Part shown: piece after piece, positions 1 through 9,699 of the stretch
Layout of the letters: every line of letters begins with the position of its first letter
How positions within the stretch are numbered: the first letter of the stretch is position 1
NCBI RefSeq assembly: GCF_000826065.2
Contig: NZ_LN623543.1
Coordinates: 784,144-848,143 of the forward strand
Direction of reading: 5' to 3'
Source: Tessaracoccus massiliensis
Lineage (GTDB): Bacteria; Actinomycetota; Actinomycetes; Propionibacteriales; Propionibacteriaceae
Length of the DNA: 64,000 nt
Made by a program: the position numbers and the translations under genes
Notes under the pieces: generated by a model
What the model was told of the DNA's origin: nothing
The model's database searches: none
The model's input: the letters and a program-made list of their open reading frames with translations, nothing else

Positions 1-1
1 A

Positions 2-1441
2 CCTTCCCACGACCTGACCTACAACGACGTGTTCATGGTGCCCAGCCGCTCCGGTGTGAGTTCCCGGTCGGATGTCGACCTCACCTCCACCGATGGGTTG
101 GCGACCCCCACCCCCCTGGTAGCCGCCAACATGACGGCGGTCGCCGGCCGCCGGATGGCTGAGACCATGGCCCGCCGCGGTGGTCTGGCCATCTTCCCGC
201 AGGACATTCCTTCGGACGTGGTGGCTGAGTCCATCCGCAAGGTGAAGGACTCCCACGTCGTGTTCGACACTGCGGTGACCGTGTCACTGGACACCACCGT
301 CGGCATGACGCTGCAGCTCATCCCGAAGCGCGCCCACGGGGTCGCCGTCGTGATCGACGAGAACCGCAAGGTGCTCGGCGTCGTGCACCCATCAGCGGCC
401 GAGGAATCTGACCGGTTCGCTCAGGCCCGGGACGTGATGACCACGGATCTCGCCGTCGTCTCGGCTGAGGCCTCACCTTCCGAGGTGTTCGATGCGTTGA
501 CCGATGAGCACCAGAAGGTCGCCCTGGCCGTGGATTCCGACGAGCGTCTCATCGGCGTGATGACGCCGAAGGGCGCCCTGCGCTCCGGCATCTACTCCCC
601 CGCCGTCGATCACGAGGGCAAGCTGCGCGCGGGCGTCGCCGTCGGCATCAACGGCGACATCGCCGCCAAGGTGCGCGCCGCCCTGGAGGGACGCGCCGAC
701 GTGCTGGTGATGGACACGGCGCACGGCCACCAGGAGAAGATGATCAGCGCGCTGAGCCTCGCCCGCGAGGAGCGCGACCGCTACGAGGCTGAGACCGGCC
801 GCCGGATCCTCATCGTCGCCGGCAACGTGGTCACCGCCGACGGCTGCCACGACCTCATCGAGGCCGGGGCGGACATCCTCAAGGTGGGCGTCGGGCCCGG
901 CGCCATGTGCACCACCCGCATGCAGACGGGTGTGGGCCGCCCGCAGTTCTCCGCCGTCCTGGAGTGCGCCGCAGCCGCGCAGGAGCACGGCAAGTCCATC
1001 TGGGCCGACGGCGGTGTCCGCCACCCGCGCGATGTCGCCCTCGCCCTGGCCGCAGGCGCCGGGTCCGTGATGATCGGGTCCTGGTTCGCCGGGACCCACG
1101 AGTCGACCGGTGACCACCTCGTCGACTTCGAGGGCAAGATGTACAAGGAGTCCTTCGGGATGGCCTCCGCCCGCGCCGTACGCAACCGCACCCGCGAGCA
1201 GTCCGCGTTCGACCGCGCCCGGGCCGCCATGTTCGAGGAGGGCATCTCCACGTCGCGGATGTACCTCGACCCCAGGCGCCCCGGCGTGGAGGACCTCATG
1301 GACTGGATCACCAGCGGCGTGCGCTCCTCCTGCACCTACGCGGGAGCCCGCAGCCTGGCCGAGTTCGCCGAGCGCGCAGTCGTCGGTGTGCAGAGCGGCT
1401 CCGGCTACGAGGAGGGCCGCCCGCTCGACCGCAGCTGGTAG
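2..1441 (+). CDS. guaB1: GuaB1-type IMP dehydrogenase/GMP reductase family protein (5' end outside window)
   Basis: The frame is already open at the left edge, so only the first few codons are missing; the stop is TAG at 1439-1441. The product is an IMPDH/GMPR (beta/alpha)8 barrel. A CBS pair lies at about nt 400-600, inserted in the barrel. The active-site loop GPGAMCTTRMQTG carries the catalytic cysteine at nt 908-910. Family knowledge: mycobacterial GuaB1 was shown to be a CBS-domain GMP reductase of purine salvage, not an IMP dehydrogenase, so NADPH-dependent GMP to IMP conversion is the likelier reaction. A plain IMP dehydrogenase is the alternative. It is monocistronic as far as the window shows. 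Confidence 0.9.
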   Translation, partial: PSHDLTYNDVFMVPSRSGVSSRSDVDLTSTDGLATPTPLVAANMTAVAGRRMAETMARRGGLAIFPQDIPSDVVAESIRKVKDSHVVFDTAVTVSLDTTVGMTLQLIPKRAHGVAVVIDENRKVLGVVHPSAAEESDRFAQARDVMTTDLAVVSAEASPSEVFDALTDEHQKVALAVDSDERLIGVMTPKGALRSGIYSPAVDHEGKLRAGVAVGINGDIAAKVRAALEGRADVLVMDTAHGHQEKMISALSLAREERDRYEAETGRRILIVAGNVVTADGCHDLIEAGADILKVGVGPGAMCTTRMQTGVGRPQFSAVLECAAAAQEHGKSIWADGGVRHPRDVALALAAGAGSVMIGSWFAGTHESTGDHLVDFEGKMYKESFGMASARAVRNRTREQSAFDRARAAMFEEGISTSRMYLDPRRPGVEDLMDWITSGVRSSCTYAGARSLAEFAERAVVGVQSGSGYEEGRPLDRSW

Positions 1442-1472
1442 GACGGCCACCCGCCGAGTGCTGAGCGCCGCC

Positions 1473-1478
1473 TAGACT
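1473..1478 (+). promoter_or_regulatory. -10 element TAGACT of a leaderless promoter for the histidine kinase
   Basis: TAGACT ends 7 nt before the ATG at 1486 and no Shine-Dalgarno sequence lies between. This spacing puts the transcript start at or next to the start codon, the leaderless arrangement common in actinobacteria. Confidence 0.55.
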
Positions 1479-1485
1479 CTGGGCC

Positions 1486-2745
1486 ATGGTGGATGCGCTA
1501 CGCGGCTTCTTCGGTCTCGACAACGACTTCGTCCGGCCCACCCCTCGCCACCCGTCGATCACCGACCTCGGGGTGGCCGCGCTGCTGGGTCTGATCACCG
1601 CTGCCCTCGTCCTGGCGTACGCCGACGTGGAGGAGCTCGCCGAGCACGTGGACGTGTGGCCCAACCTGGGCGCCATCCTGATCGCCGTGGTGCTGCTCGC
1701 ATACCGCCGCGTCTACCCGTTGCTCTCCATGGTGCTGCTCACGGGCGTGCACTTCATCGCCGCTGGCACCATCTGGCCGCTGATCGCCTCGTTCATGAGC
1801 ATGCAGGTGATGTACTTCCTGGGCCTGTACACGGCCATGGCGTATGCGAAGCGACGAGACGTGCTCGCGCTGGTTGTGGGCGCGATCCTCCTGGCGATGA
1901 CGGTGTGGCTGGTGCTGGCCGATTCCTACGCCCGCGCCACCACGCCCGGCGAGTTCCAACCCAACGGGTGGTACTACCTGGCCACCGTCCTGCTCAACGC
2001 GGCCTACTTCGGGGCCGCCATGTGGCTGGGCGCCAACGCCTGGCGCCAGGCTCGCGACGCCGCCCGCCTCGCCGAATCCCAAGCTCTGGTCCAGGCGCAG
2101 GCCGGGCAGCTGGCGCAGCAGGCGGTGCTGGCTGAGCGGTTGCGGATCGCCCGCGACCTGCATGACTCGGTGGCCCACCACATCTCCCTCATCGGCATTC
2201 AGACTGCTGCGGCGCGGCGGGCCATGGCTGCCAAACCTGATCTCGCCACGGAGGCGCTCGTGGCGGTCGAGGACATGTCACGCAGCGCAGTCTCGGAGCT
2301 ACGAAGCCTGCTGGGCTCGTTGCGTGACGTCCCCTCGAGCGAGGATGTCGGCGGCTCCCTGCAGGCGTTGGAGGCGCTCTGTGAGGACGCCTCCACCGAC
2401 GGGTTCCAGGTCACCTACGAACTTGTCGGCGACGCGAGCCTCGCAGATGGTCTCACCCCCACGCAGGGCAGCACGCTGCTGCGCATCGCCCAGGAGGCCC
2501 TCACCAACGTCCGGCGGCACTCGACGGCGGACCACGCCCGCGTCGTCGTGCGGCTCGGTGACGACGCCGAGCTCGAGGTCACCGACAACGGCCTGCCCGT
2601 GGCCAACGCCTCGGGGTCTGGCCTCGGCCACGTGCGGATGCGCGAGCGCGTGAGCGCGCTCGGTGGCACCATCGAGCTGGGGCCACGCCCCTCCCGCGGT
2701 TACCGCGTCCACGTCCGGCTACCCCGAAAGGCCACCGCCTCATGA
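1486..2745 (+). CDS. NarL-type two-component sensor histidine kinase
   Basis: A membrane sensor kinase of 419 residues. Residues about 25-190 hold five or six hydrophobic segments with no large extracytoplasmic loop. A short coiled linker (about 190-215) follows, then a HisKA_3 box RIARDLHDSVAHH with phospho-acceptor His226. A HATPase_c domain has the N-box QEALTNVRRHS and the G-box GSGLGHVRMRER near the C-terminus. This is the class that pairs with LuxR/NarL-type regulators, and its 3' end overlaps the downstream regulator by ATGA at 2742-2745, implying coupled translation. The ABC exporter genes follow 54 nt after the regulator, so control of that exporter, for example in response to envelope stress or a drug, is a reasonable inference. 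The signal is unknown. Confidence 0.9.
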   Translation: MVDALRGFFGLDNDFVRPTPRHPSITDLGVAALLGLITAALVLAYADVEELAEHVDVWPNLGAILIAVVLLAYRRVYPLLSMVLLTGVHFIAAGTIWPLIASFMSMQVMYFLGLYTAMAYAKRRDVLALVVGAILLAMTVWLVLADSYARATTPGEFQPNGWYYLATVLLNAAYFGAAMWLGANAWRQARDAARLAESQALVQAQAGQLAQQAVLAERLRIARDLHDSVAHHISLIGIQTAAARRAMAAKPDLATEALVAVEDMSRSAVSELRSLLGSLRDVPSSEDVGGSLQALEALCEDASTDGFQVTYELVGDASLADGLTPTQGSTLLRIAQEALTNVRRHSTADHARVVVRLGDDAELEVTDNGLPVANASGSGLGHVRMRERVSALGGTIELGPRPSRGYRVHVRLPRKATAS

Positions 2746-3422
2746 TCCGTGTCGCCATCGTCGATGATCAGGCGCTCGTGCGCCGGGCGTTCTCGCTCAT
2801 GCTGGGTGTGGAGGACGACATCGACCTCGTGGGTGAGGCCGCCGATGGCGCCGCGGCGATCGACCTAGCTGCCTCGGCGAATCCCGACATCATGCTGATG
2901 GACATCGAGATGCCCCGCATGAACGGGCTGGACGCGACCCGCGCCATCCGTGCCGCCGGCGAGTCGCAGGTGATCATCCTGACGACGTTCGACCGCGACG
3001 ACTATCTCTTCGAGGCCCTCGACGCCGGTGCGGCCGGCTTTCTGTTGAAGAACTGCGAACCGGAACGGCTCCTCGAGGCCATCCGCACCGTCGCCGACGG
3101 CGGCGCGCTGCTGGCGCCCGAGGTCACACGCCGCGTCATCGAGCAAGCTGTGCACGGCGGCGGCCAGCCTGCGCTCAGCGCGCCCCACCCCGCCGTCGAG
3201 CGGTTGACGCAGCGCGAACTCGATGTGCTCACCGCCATGGCAAGCGGGCTGAGCAACGCGGAGATCGCGCAGGACCTGTACGTCAGCGAGGCCACCGTGA
3301 AGACCCACGTGTCGAGCTGCCTGTCGAAGCTCGGCGTGCGCGACAGGGTGCAGGCGGTCATCTTCGCGTTCCAGCACGGCCTGGCCGGATCTCATCCGAA
3401 AGGCGGAGCCCCGGAGCGCTGA
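2742..3422 (+). CDS. LuxR/NarL-family response regulator
   Basis: A regulator of 226 residues. The N-terminal receiver has the acidic pair Asp8-Asp9, phospho-acceptor Asp54 in LMDIEMP, a Thr in ILTTFD and a Lys in GFLLKN. The C-terminal LuxR helix-turn-helix (about 150-215) carries the signature LTQRELDVLTAMASG and SEATVKTHVS. It is translationally coupled to the kinase gene by a 4-nt overlap. The DNA target is not known, but the ABC exporter directly downstream is the obvious candidate. Confidence 0.93.
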   Translation: MIRVAIVDDQALVRRAFSLMLGVEDDIDLVGEAADGAAAIDLAASANPDIMLMDIEMPRMNGLDATRAIRAAGESQVIILTTFDRDDYLFEALDAGAAGFLLKNCEPERLLEAIRTVADGGALLAPEVTRRVIEQAVHGGGQPALSAPHPAVERLTQRELDVLTAMASGLSNAEIAQDLYVSEATVKTHVSSCLSKLGVRDRVQAVIFAFQHGLAGSHPKGGAPER

Positions 3423-3475
3423 TTTCCACCCGGCGGGCGATGTGCGACGCCCCGCCGGCCGGGCATGCTGGAGTC

Positions 3476-4357
3476 ATGCTTGAAATCAACTCCGTCATCC
3501 GTCGGTTCGGTGACCTGACCGCGCTCAACGACGTGTCGTTCCGCGTGCCTGATGGCCGGTTCACCGGCTTCGTCGGAGGCAATGGCGCGGGCAAGACCAC
3601 CACCATGCGCATCATCATGGGCGTCCTGGCCCCCACCTCCGGGGAGGTGCTGTGGGACGGTCGCCCCCTGACCGCCAAGGACCGCGCCGAGTTCGGCTAC
3701 ATGCCGGAGGAGCGCGGCCTCTACCCCAAGCAGCCCATCCAGGCGCAGCTCGCCTACCTGGGTGAGCTGCACGGCATGGCCCCGCAGGACGCGAAGCAGG
3801 CCGCCAGGGAACTGCTGGAGCGCTTCAACCTGGGCGACAGGTTGAAGCACAAGCTGGAGACGCTGTCGCTGGGCAACCAGCAGCGGGTGCAGATCGCCGG
3901 CGCGGTGATCGCCTCCCCCACCGCCCTCATCCTCGACGAGCCGTTCAGTGGGTTGGACCCGGAGGCGGTCGACGAGATGTTCGCGCTCCTGACGGAGTTC
4001 ACCAAGCGCGGCGTGCCGGTCCTGTTCTCCTCCCACCAGCTCGAGCTGGTGGAGCGTCTCTGCCATCAGATCGTGATCCTCCGCAAGGGCGAGGTGGTGG
4101 CCGCCGGCACCGTCGACGAGCTCCGCAGCGCCGGCCCCACGCATCACCAGATCCAGTCGGACACCGACCTGGGGTGGCTCCGTGGCGAGAGCGGCGTGAC
4201 CGTCATCGACCTCGACGGCCCCAACGCAGAGGTCGCCTTCGCCGACGGCACGGTCGCCCAGCGCGTGCTGGCCGAGGCCATGCAGCGCGGCGCCGTCCAT
4301 TCCTTCGGGCCCATCGTGCGGCCCCTCAGCGACTACTACCGGGAGGTCACCCGATGA
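3476..4357 (+). CDS. ABC exporter ATP-binding protein (NatA-like, DUF4162)
   Basis: The start is the ATG at 3476, preceded by GGAG at a good distance; the open frame runs further upstream but gives a non-homologous N-terminus. The 293-residue nucleotide-binding protein has Walker A GNGAGKTTT, the ABC signature as LSLGNQQR instead of LSGGQ, Walker B ALILDEPFSG and an H-loop SSHQ. The C-terminal about 80 residues fit the DUF4162 tail of Na+/drug exporter ATPases. It overlaps the permease gene by ATGA (4354-4357), so the two are made together. The substrate cannot be inferred; Na+ (NatAB), antibiotic or lipid are all seen in this family. Confidence 0.9.
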   Translation: MLEINSVIRRFGDLTALNDVSFRVPDGRFTGFVGGNGAGKTTTMRIIMGVLAPTSGEVLWDGRPLTAKDRAEFGYMPEERGLYPKQPIQAQLAYLGELHGMAPQDAKQAARELLERFNLGDRLKHKLETLSLGNQQRVQIAGAVIASPTALILDEPFSGLDPEAVDEMFALLTEFTKRGVPVLFSSHQLELVERLCHQIVILRKGEVVAAGTVDELRSAGPTHHQIQSDTDLGWLRGESGVTVIDLDGPNAEVAFADGTVAQRVLAEAMQRGAVHSFGPIVRPLSDYYREVTR

Positions 4358-5511
4358 AGAACCGCACCACCACTCCCCCCTGGCTGATCGTCGCCAAGCG
4401 CGAGATCCTGGTCCAGGTCACGGACAAGGCCTTCTGGATCGGCACGCTAACCACGCTGGGCCTCGTGGCGCTCGGCTTCGTGTTCGGCGGATTCTTCGGC
4501 GGCGGCAGCGGCGACCCCGACAAGGTCGCCGTCGCTACGGATGACGCCGCACAGGTGATCGTGTTGGGGCAGGAGGACGGCCTCAACATCGAGCCGCTGC
4601 AGGTGGCTGAAGACGAGTTGCAGGGCGCCGTCGAGAACGAGGACGCGGTAGCGGCCCTCTCCCACAGCGAGACCGACGGCTGGCAGCTGACGGTCAAGGA
4701 CATGATGGACGCCCCGAACCTCGCGCCGGTCGTCGAGAAGTACCAGATGGGTCTCAACGCGGCTGAACACAATATCGACGTCGCCGAGTTGCAGACGGGC
4801 ACGGAGCTGGCCCTGGTGACCCTCGGCAGCGACGAAGGTCGCGCCGTGGCTGTGATCATCGCGACCATGGCATTCGCGGTGTTGTTCCTGATGTCCGCGA
4901 TCACCTACGGGATGCAGATCGCCAACTCCGTGGTGACGGAGAAGGAATCCCGCATCGTCGAGATCCTGGCCGCGGCCATCCCGGCGCGGCATCTGCTGAT
5001 CGGCAAGATCGTCGGCAACACGATCCTCGCGCTGGCCCAGGTGATCCTGATCGCCACCGTCGCGCTCGTGGGGCTTTCGCTGTCCGAGTGGAGTGGCTTC
5101 GTGGGCATGATCGCCCCCGTCGCCGGCTGGTTCGTCGTGTTCTTCCTGGTGGGCTTCGCGTCCCTGGCGTGTCTGTGGGCCGCCGCAGGCGCACTGGCCA
5201 CGCGGATGCAGGACCTCAGCCAGACCACCACCCCGCTGATGATGATCGTGATGCTGGTCTACATGGCGGGATTCTTCGCCACCGGCACCCTCGCAAAGGT
5301 CCTGAGCTACGTGCCGATCGCCTCCACCGTCCAGATGCCCGGGCGTCTCCTCAGCGGCGACTCCTCCTGGGTCGACGCACTGATCGCCCTCGCGGTGGCC
5401 ATGGCCTTCATGGCCGTAGCGGTCTGGTTCGGCTCGAAGATCTACCGCCGCGGCCTCCTGCAGACCGGCAGGGTGCTGTCCTGGAAGGACGCCTTCAAGA
5501 AGGCCGCCTGA
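4354..5511 (+). CDS. ABC-2 family permease of the NatB/YhaP type
   Basis: The start is the ATG at 4354, overlapping the ATPase stop. The 385-residue membrane protein has one N-terminal transmembrane segment (about residues 28-50), a large extracytoplasmic domain to about residue 165, and then five more hydrophobic segments. The motif [16 protein letters not shown] after the second segment is typical of ABC2_membrane_3 permeases. It is the transmembrane half of the exporter encoded with the upstream ATPase and is probably the last gene of the kinase-regulator-exporter operon, since a strong hairpin follows. Confidence 0.9.
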   Translation: MKNRTTTPPWLIVAKREILVQVTDKAFWIGTLTTLGLVALGFVFGGFFGGGSGDPDKVAVATDDAAQVIVLGQEDGLNIEPLQVAEDELQGAVENEDAVAALSHSETDGWQLTVKDMMDAPNLAPVVEKYQMGLNAAEHNIDVAELQTGTELALVTLGSDEGRAVAVIIATMAFAVLFLMSAITYGMQIANSVVTEKESRIVEILAAAIPARHLLIGKIVGNTILALAQVILIATVALVGLSLSEWSGFVGMIAPVAGWFVVFFLVGFASLACLWAAAGALATRMQDLSQTTTPLMMIVMLVYMAGFFATGTLAKVLSYVPIASTVQMPGRLLSGDSSWVDALIALAVAMAFMAVAVWFGSKIYRRGLLQTGRVLSWKDAFKKAA

Positions 5512-5527
5512 CCTGGCTGCGCGACCG

Positions 5528-5557
5528 GAGCCCGCTCCCCTCCCCGGGGGCGGGCTC
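5528..5557 (+). terminator. Hairpin terminator after the ABC permease
   Basis: GAGCCCGC-t-CCCC pairs with GGGG-GCGGGCTC around a 5-nt loop (12 bp, one bulge), 16 nt after the permease stop. There is no U-tract, as often in high-GC actinobacteria. Confidence 0.6.
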
Positions 5558-6084
5558 AAGGCGAAGAAGAGCAGGTTCACGGCGCCGGTGGCGAACATGT
5601 GGTGGGCCCACACCGAGATCGACAGCACGCCGATCGCGAGGGTGGCGAGGACCAGGCCGTAGTAGCCGAAGACGGGCTTGCGGCTGAAGGCGCTGACCAT
5701 CAGCGAGGTGACCACGATGTTCCAGCAGAAGATCGGCATCCGGAACATCGTCAGGCCGGGAGCACGCATCCTGATGATGGTGGTGATGACGTTCACCGAA
5801 CCAAGGATCGGCGACAGCCCCAGCAGGTAGCGCCCCATGATCCACAGACGTGACCCATGCCGGGCGAGTGGATCGAGTTGGACAGCGGCGCGCAGGCGAG
5901 CACGCCGCCCCAGCAGGAAGAAACAGAAGACGGTGACGAAGTACATGTTGCCGATCACCTTGTGATCGGTGGTCGTGAGGTACTTGATCCGGGCGCCGAG
6001 ACGGTGCGTCTCCTCCGCGGCCCTGGCCGCGGACGGCACCTGGGTAGTAGGTGTGATGCGTTCGGTGATCCTGGCGCTACTCAC
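5558..6084 (-). pseudogene. Decayed second copy of ctaD (cytochrome c oxidase subunit I)
   Basis: This remnant aligns to the intact ctaD nearby in three blocks: 5558-5696 with 7352-7490, 5698-5899 with 7678-7880, and 5895-6084 with 8158-8340. Two internal segments (about 187 and 277 nt, neither a multiple of 3) and the whole 3' third of the gene are gone. The second deletion joint falls on a GGCGA shared by both flanks. One base is lost near 5846 and one C is gained near 5911. The GTG start is kept at 6084 and the N-terminal peptide is recognisable ([14 protein letters not shown]) but diverged by substitutions, so the copy was old before it broke. Homology continues weakly upstream into the equivalent of the ctaC 3' end, meaning a ctaC'-ctaD segment was duplicated. 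It cannot encode a working oxidase. Confidence 0.9.
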
Positions 6085-6174
6085 AGCTGCTCCTCAGAGG
6101 CTGAGATCTGCCAGACGACTGCCGGACAGGCCCTCAGGGCACGCCTCCGTTCACACAATGGGAATAGCAGACGA

Positions 6175-6200
6175 AAGACCCGCCCCGAAGGGCGGGTCTT
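6175..6200 (-). terminator. Terminator of the ctaC-ctaD-ctaF operon
   Basis: An 11-bp perfect stem AAGACCCGCCC/GGGCGGGTCTT closes a TTCG tetraloop (minus-strand reading), 17 nt after the ctaF stop and just before the ctaD remnant. Confidence 0.8.
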
Positions 6201-6217
6201 CGCGTGCAGTCAACGGA

Positions 6218-6616
6218 TCAGTGCTTGTAGTCGCCGCGGTAGAACTCGAGCACCCAGCCGGAGCAGGCCCAGATGCCGATGCCGAGGAACAGGATGGTGA
6301 TCCACGCCTGGTGCAGTGCGGGGCCGAGGAAGAGGCCTGCGGTCACGACGGCGCCCCAGAAGGGCCAGATGGACTTCGGGGCGAAGAAGCCCATGTCCCC
6401 GGCACCCTCGACCACCTCGGCGTCCTCCCGGTCTTCCGGGCGGGGGTCGAAGCTGCGGGCCTGCAGCGTCAGGAAGCCGGCGATGAAGCCGCCCAGCACG
6501 CCGGTGGCGCCCAGCACGAAGGTTCCCGCAATCTCGCCCGAGACGAAGTAGTAGATGGGCGTGACAATCCCGAAGAAGACGAAGATGAACCAGAACGAAT
6601 ACTTCTCAGGCTTCAC
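6218..6616 (-). CDS. ctaF: Cytochrome c oxidase subunit IV (actinobacterial CtaF)
   Basis: A 132-residue membrane protein with two hydrophobic hairpins (about residues 5-48 and 83-125) separated by a charged segment containing [10 protein letters not shown]. This is the actinobacterial subunit IV of the aa3 oxidase, a small structural subunit of the bcc-aa3 supercomplex. Its ATG overlaps the ctaD stop (ATGA at 6613-6616), so it is the third gene of the ctaC-ctaD-ctaF operon. A strong hairpin follows. Confidence 0.9.
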   Translation of the reverse strand: MKPEKYSFWFIFVFFGIVTPIYYFVSGEIAGTFVLGATGVLGGFIAGFLTLQARSFDPRPEDREDAEVVEGAGDMGFFAPKSIWPFWGAVVTAGLFLGPALHQAWITILFLGIGIWACSGWVLEFYRGDYKH

Positions 6617-8340
6617 TTTGCGGCCCCTTCCAGCTCAGAGGTCTCGTCGTCGAGCAGTTCGCCCGGATCATCGAGGTGATGGGTGGCCAACTCGGGACGG
6701 GCGAGGTCCAGCGCAGGGCTGATGGAACGCACGCGCGGCAGCGAGTCGAAGTTGTGGCGCGGAGGCGGGCAGGACGTGGCCCACTCCAGCGAGCGGCCCC
6801 AACCCCACGGGTCGTTGACCGTGACCTTGGGCGAGTTGCGGGTGATCCACATGTTCCAGAAGAACGGGAGCATCGAGACGCCCAGCAGGAACGCGCCGAA
6901 CGTGGAGACCTGGTTGAGGAGCGTGAAGCCCTCCCACGCGCCGTAATCGGCGATGCGGCGCTGCATGCCCGCCACGCCGAGCCAGTGCTGCACCAGGAAC
7001 GTCAGGTGGAAGCCGATGAAGATCGTCCAGAAGTGGACCTTACCCCACGTCTCGTCGAGCATCCGGCCGGTGAACTTGGGCCACCAGTAGTAGAACCCCG
7101 CGAACATCGCGAACACCACTGTGCCGAAGAGCACGTAGTGGAAGTGCGCCACGACGAAGTAGGTGTCGGACACCTGGAAGTCCAGGGCAGGGGCGGCCAG
7201 GATGATGCCGGTCAGGCCGCCGAAGAGGAACGTGACCAGGAAGCCGATGGCGAACGTCATCGACGTGTTCAACGTCAACGATCCCCGCCAGATCGTGCCC
7301 ACCCAGTTGAAGAACTTCACGCCCGTGGGCACCGCGATGAGGAACGTCATGAAGGCGAAGAACGGCAGGTTGACCGCGCCGGTGACGAACATGTGGTGGG
7401 CCCACACCGACACTGACAGAGCGCCGATCGCGAGGGTGGCGAACACCAGGCCGTAGTAGCCGAAGACCGGCTTGCGGCTGAAGGCGCTGAGCACCTCGGT
7501 GATGACGCCGAAGAACGGCAGAGCAATGACGTAGACCTCGGGGTGCCCGAAGAACCAGAACAGGTGCTGCCACAGGATGGGGCCACCAGTCGAGGGGTCC
7601 AGCACCACCGAGCCGAGCACGCGATCCGACTCGAGCACGAGCAGGCCGACGGCGAGCACGGGGAAGGCGATGATGATCATCAGCGAGGTGACCAGGATGT
7701 TCCAGCAGAAGATCGGCATGCGGAACATGGTCATGCCGGGGGCGCGCATCGTGATGATGGTGGTGATGAAGTTCACCGCGCCGAGGATCGAGGAGAGGCC
7801 CAGCAGGTAGAGCCCCATGATCCACAGGTCGTGGCCCATGCCGGGCGAGTGGATCGAGTTGGACAGCGGCGCGTAGGCGAACCAGCCGAAGCTGGCCGCA
7901 CCGCCGGGCATGATGAAGCCGGTGCAGGCCATCACCGAGCCGAAGACATACAGCCAGAAGGCGTAGCCGTTCATGCGGGGGAACGCCACGTCGGGGGCGC
8001 CCAGTTGCAGCGGCAGGATCGCGTTGGCGAAGCCGGAGAACATGGGGGTGGCGAACATCAGCAGCATGATGGTGCCGTGCATGGTGAAGAACTGGTTGAA
8101 CGTCTCGTAGTTCATGTAGTCCATGCCAGGGCTGGCCAACTCCGCCCGGATGCCGAGGGCGAGCACGCCGCCCAGCAGGAAGAAGAAGAACGCCGTGACG
8201 AAGTACATGTTGCCGATCACCTTGTGATCGGTGGTGTTGAAGTACTTCATGATCTGCGAACCGAGCCGGTGCGACTCGGCCGTCACGGGCCGCGCTTCCG
8301 TCTCAGTGGTGGTGCGTTGGGTGACTGTGGCGCTACTCAC
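6613..8340 (-). CDS. ctaD: aa3-type cytochrome c oxidase subunit I
   Basis: A 575-residue haem-copper oxidase subunit with twelve predicted membrane helices. Ligand motifs are visible: HGTIMLLMF for haem a, [11 protein letters not shown] for the CuB histidine and the cross-linked tyrosine, HHMF for the other CuB histidines, and AHFHYVLFG for haem a3 and haem a. It catalyses O2 reduction coupled to proton pumping. It starts with GTG at 8340, overlapping the ctaC stop by 4 nt, and overlaps ctaF at its end. A degraded paralogue lies downstream of the operon. In mycobacteria ctaD is unlinked from ctaC, so the compact three-gene operon differs from that layout. Confidence 0.97.
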   Translation of the reverse strand: MSSATVTQRTTTETEARPVTAESHRLGSQIMKYFNTTDHKVIGNMYFVTAFFFFLLGGVLALGIRAELASPGMDYMNYETFNQFFTMHGTIMLLMFATPMFSGFANAILPLQLGAPDVAFPRMNGYAFWLYVFGSVMACTGFIMPGGAASFGWFAYAPLSNSIHSPGMGHDLWIMGLYLLGLSSILGAVNFITTIITMRAPGMTMFRMPIFCWNILVTSLMIIIAFPVLAVGLLVLESDRVLGSVVLDPSTGGPILWQHLFWFFGHPEVYVIALPFFGVITEVLSAFSRKPVFGYYGLVFATLAIGALSVSVWAHHMFVTGAVNLPFFAFMTFLIAVPTGVKFFNWVGTIWRGSLTLNTSMTFAIGFLVTFLFGGLTGIILAAPALDFQVSDTYFVVAHFHYVLFGTVVFAMFAGFYYWWPKFTGRMLDETWGKVHFWTIFIGFHLTFLVQHWLGVAGMQRRIADYGAWEGFTLLNQVSTFGAFLLGVSMLPFFWNMWITRNSPKVTVNDPWGWGRSLEWATSCPPPRHNFDSLPRVRSISPALDLARPELATHHLDDPGELLDDETSELEGAAK

Positions 8341-9191
8341 TGCTGCTCCTCAGGTGCTGCGGTCTGCAAGACGGCCTGCATTGCTTCCTCGAGCTTGCGC
8401 TCGCCGGCGTTACCGCCCTCGGCCAGCTCGCGGACTTTGGCTTCGTACTCCTCTTCGGAGACCACGTGCACCTTGAACAGCATCAGGGCGTGGAACTCGC
8501 CGCAGAGCTCGGCGCACTTGCCGTCGTAGGTGCCCAAGCGGTTGGGCGTGGCGTCGAAGGAGTTGTCATGGCCGGGGATGACGTCCAGCTTGAAGTAGAA
8601 CGACGGGATCCAGAACGAGTGGATGACGTCGGCCGAGTTCAGGTTGAACCGGACCCGCTTGTTGACGGGGAGGTACAGATCCGGGATGCGCTCCAGCGTG
8701 CCGATCTCATGCGCGTTGGTGCCGATGTCCGGGTTGTCCTCCTCCATGTAGTTGAAGGTCCACGACCACTTCTGACCGATCACGTTGATCACGACGTCAG
8801 GCTCGGCGTCCTGTTCGATCATGGTGTCCTGCGCCTTCACCGTGTAGAAGAACAGAACTCCGACGATGAGGAACGGCACAAGGGTGTACAGAAGTTCCAG
8901 CGGCAGGTGATAGGTGGTCTGCCGGGGTGCCGGGGCGTCGCCCTCGCGACGGCGGTACCGGATGATGGACCAGATGATCAGGCCCCACACCAGGCCACCG
9001 ACGGCGAACGACGCGATCCACGCGCCGATCCAGAGGTTACCCATCGCCGGTGCCTGCTCTGTGGCGGCTTCAGGAAGGCCCAGCCTGGCGCCCTGGCCGG
9101 AGCATGCGGTCAGTGTGACCAGCACCAGCGGGAGTCCAGCTGCCAGGAGACCACGGACCCACCGTCTCGACGGCGCAGTTTTGCCACTCAC
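8337..9191 (-). CDS. ctaC: Cytochrome c oxidase subunit II, lipoprotein
   Basis: The GTG at 9191 is the chosen start: it gives a basic N-terminus, a hydrophobic segment and the lipobox LTAC. The longer open frame adds about 80 unlikely residues. The 284-residue product has two transmembrane helices after the signal (about residues 45-70 and 90-115) and a periplasmic cupredoxin domain with the CuA site [12 protein letters not shown]. It receives electrons from cytochrome cc and passes them to subunit I. It is the first gene of the ctaC-ctaD-ctaF operon, overlapping ctaD by ATGA. Confidence 0.94.
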   Translation of the reverse strand: MSGKTAPSRRWVRGLLAAGLPLVLVTLTACSGQGARLGLPEAATEQAPAMGNLWIGAWIASFAVGGLVWGLIIWSIIRYRRREGDAPAPRQTTYHLPLELLYTLVPFLIVGVLFFYTVKAQDTMIEQDAEPDVVINVIGQKWSWTFNYMEEDNPDIGTNAHEIGTLERIPDLYLPVNKRVRFNLNSADVIHSFWIPSFYFKLDVIPGHDNSFDATPNRLGTYDGKCAELCGEFHALMLFKVHVVSEEEYEAKVRELAEGGNAGERKLEEAMQAVLQTAAPEEQQ

Positions 9192-9275
9192 TAGTTGCCC
9201 TTCCGTTCTACCGTTGCCGACCCTCGCACCCCTTCGGAGGGCATGGGCCGTGTACTGCTGCGCCCACCTTAACGT

Positions 9276-9315
9276 AAAAAGGCCACCCCGGGTGAGCTGT
9301 CTCCCACGGGGTGGC
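9276..9315 (-). terminator. Rho-independent terminator of the Fe-S carrier gene
   Basis: On the minus strand GCCACCCCG pairs with CGGGGTGGC across a 16-nt loop and is followed by CCTTTTT, one of the few stems in the window with a genuine U-tract. It lies 40 nt past the stop of the gene at 9355. Confidence 0.8.
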
Positions 9316-9354
9316 GTAGAATCGCGCGACTCCGGCGCGACGGTGGCGGTGCGA

Positions 9355-9699
9355 TCAGTGGAACGAATCGCCGCAGGCGCAGGATCCGCCGGCGTTGGGG
9401 TTGTCGATGGTGAAGCCCTGCTGCTCAATCGTGTCCATGAAGTCGATGCTGGCCCCGCCGAGGTACGGGGCGCTCATCTTGTCGGTGACGACCTGAACGC
9501 CGTCGTAGTCGGTGACGATGTCACCGTCGAGCGAGCGGTCGTCGAAGTACAGCTGGTAGCGCAGGCCGGAGCACCCACCCGGCTGCACGGCGATGCGCAG
9601 CGACAGATCGTCGCGGCCTTCCGCGTCGAGCAGGGAGCGCACCTTCTGCACGGCGACATCGGTGAGGATGACGCCCTGGGTGGTCTGAGTATCGGTCAC
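9355..9699 (-). CDS. erpA: HesB/IscA/ErpA-type iron-sulfur cluster insertion protein
   Basis: The start is GTG at 9699 with GGAG 7 nt upstream. The 114-residue A-type carrier has the three conserved cysteines in GGCSG and at the C-terminus in GSCACGDSFH. A-type carriers deliver Fe-S clusters to apo-enzymes; LipA, encoded in the same window, is a classic client. The gene stands alone, with a true terminator downstream. The same neighbourhood (ctaC, A-type carrier, glycerate kinase) occurs in M. tuberculosis (Rv2200c, Rv2204c, Rv2205c). Confidence 0.92.
   Translation of the reverse strand: MTDTQTTQGVILTDVAVQKVRSLLDAEGRDDLSLRIAVQPGGCSGLRYQLYFDDRSLDGDIVTDYDGVQVVTDKMSAPYLGGASIDFMDTIEQQGFTIDNPNAGGSCACGDSFH

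Noticed and set aside
473-1450. A 325-codon antisense frame across guaB1
   Set aside because: Composition dominated by Gly, Ala, Asp and His with no recognisable motif; it mirrors guaB1 codon bias.
4447-6084. A 545-codon open frame on the minus strand starting at the ctaD-like GTG
   Set aside because: Only its first part matches subunit I, with deletions and frameshifts; the rest runs antisense through the ABC permease with no homology. It is a pseudogene plus a chance open frame.
5512-6217. Insertion sequence as the cause of the ctaD duplicate
   Set aside because: No transposase fragment or terminal inverted repeats were seen; the structure is explained by segmental duplication followed by deletions.
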